Shown here: positions 14,195-14,959 of the stretch, piece by piece
Position numbering within the stretch: position 1 is the first letter of the stretch
Layout: each line of letters starts with the position of its first letter
DNA from: Pseudomonas sp.
GTDB lineage: Bacteria > Pseudomonadota > Gammaproteobacteria > Pseudomonadales > Pseudomonadaceae
Direction: 5' to 3'
DNA: 14,959 nucleotides
NCBI GenBank assembly: GCA_007117785.1
Contig: SKFV01000087.1
Coordinates: forward strand, 1 to 14,959
Translations under genes and position numbers: made by a program
The notes under the pieces: model-generated
Told to the model about the DNA's origin: nothing
Database searches by the model: none
Seen by the model: the letters and a program-made list of their open reading frames with translations, nothing else

Positions 14195-14959
14195 TCAGTT
14201 GCCAGCCTTGGTTTGACCGCGCAGGCCGGGCGGCAAACGGATATGCATGGAAACCGGCAAGTGATCGGAAATCGCCAGCGGTAACACATCCACCTGTTCG
14301 ATACTCAAGCTCGAGGTCAGCAGAATATGATCCAATGCCCGTGCTGGCTTCCAGCTAGGGAAAGTACCGGGCAACTCCGCCGTATGCAGCGCACTGCCAC
14401 GCAGCGGTGAATGCTCAAGCAAATCTTCGGCGTGAGTATTCATATCGCCCATCAACACCACATGCCGATAGTCGGCAATGCGCTCACGGATATAGCTCAA
14501 TTGACTCGCCCGCGCCCGGGTGCTCAACGCGAGGTGCATCATAACCACCAACAGGGCATCGTCGCCCTCCCCAAAGCGGGTGAAAATCGCACCGCGCCCA
14601 GGCATAAAGCCAGGTAGTTTGTGATCTTCCAGCAGGCCGGGGGCATAGCGGCTGAGCAAGCCATTGGAGTGTTGGGCAAAACGCCCAAGATTGCGATTGA
14701 GCTGCTGATACCAGTAACGGAACTGACCTTCACGAGCCAGATGTTCCACCTGATTGACGTAGCCGGAGCGAATACTGCCGCCATCCACTTCCTGCAGGGC
14801 AACCAGATCGAAATTGTTCAGCATGCGGCCAATCTGACCCAGTGTCAGATGACGACCAGCATGCGGAAACAGATGCTGCCAGCTCTTGGTGACATAGTGA
14901 TGGTAACGCTGGGTATTGATCCCCACCTGAATATTGAAGCTGAGCAACTTCAGCACATC
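14195..14959 (-). CDS. Endonuclease/exonuclease/phosphatase-family protein, start at or beyond window edge
   Basis: Member of the Mg-dependent EEP fold (DNase I / AP endonuclease / phosphatase). Numbering from the GTG at 14956, the visible active-site set is N8 (SFNIQVG), E56 (ALQEVD), H141 (MMHLALS), D171 and N173 (GDMNTH), and D231-H232 (ISDHLP), so it should be catalytically intact. The frame stays open upstream of the GTG to the last base, and that codon is followed directly by the conserved core, so the true start is probably outside the window and a few residues are missing. It is about 253 residues as seen, with no signal peptide visible. It lies 74 bases upstream of the diguanylate cyclase on the same strand and is likely co-transcribed. 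The substrate (nucleic acid or phosphoester) cannot be told from sequence. Confidence 0.88.
   Translation of the reverse strand, partial: DVLKLLSFNIQVGINTQRYHHYVTKSWQHLFPHAGRHLTLGQIGRMLNNFDLVALQEVDGGSIRSGYVNQVEHLAREGQFRYWYQQLNRNLGRFAQHSNGLLSRYAPGLLEDHKLPGFMPGRGAIFTRFGEGDDALLVVMMHLALSTRARASQLSYIRERIADYRHVVLMGDMNTHAEDLLEHSPLRGSALHTAELPGTFPSWKPARALDHILLTSSLSIEQVDVLPLAISDHLPVSMHIRLPPGLRGQTKAGN

Overview
The window looks like ordinary chromosome of a GC-rich gammaproteobacterium, most likely a Pseudomonas-like organism (Pseudomonadaceae, perhaps a marine or halotolerant relative). The main pointers are a coiled-coil GGDEF protein next to an endonuclease/exonuclease/phosphatase-family protein (an order I recall from P. 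aeruginosa PA5487-PA5488), an AmiD-type amidase, a fused SpmA-SpmB membrane protein and a CRY-DASH photolyase. No rRNA, tRNA, CRISPR array, transposase or prophage gene was seen. Genes are densely packed, and no gene-free stretch exceeds about 270 bases.

Layout: (1) Bases 1-6136, minus strand: a potassium cluster read as trkH > short kdpD-like kinase > kdpE > trkA, followed by an RNase J-like metallo-beta-lactamase that runs off the left edge. The first three genes are joined by ATGA stop/start overlaps. (2) 6318-6908, plus strand: an unrecognised Cys-rich (zinc-ribbon-like) protein divergent from trkH. (3) 6997-7099: a strongly palindromic repeat-like element between convergent genes. (4) 7176-9217, minus strand: an AmiD-like lipoprotein amidase overlapping an SpmA/SpmB fusion. 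(5) 9377-9535, minus strand: a 52-residue four-Cys protein with a strong ribosome binding site, divergent from the next operon. (6) 9648-12451, plus strand: a CRY-DASH gene overlapping a second photolyase-like gene. (7) 12468-14959, minus strand: an EEP-family protein (start beyond or at the right edge) and a diguanylate cyclase.

How the genes may work together: the Trk channel (TrkH) and its NAD-binding gating subunit (TrkA) share one cluster with a KdpDE-type two-component system, but no kdpFABC pump genes are present. The simplest inference is that this KdpDE pair has been re-wired to control Trk. The kinase lacks the large cytoplasmic N-terminal half of classical KdpD. The photolyase operon pairs a normal-looking CRY-DASH with a divergent homologue. 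The latter has lost the usual FAD-site Asn and two Trp of the canonical motif, and it ends in a basic tail plus a possible beta-clamp docking peptide. The divergent promoter region between this operon and the small Cys-rich gene holds TGTACA-type sites that could bind a light- or stress-responsive regulator. The most unusual material is in regions 1, 3, 5 and 6.
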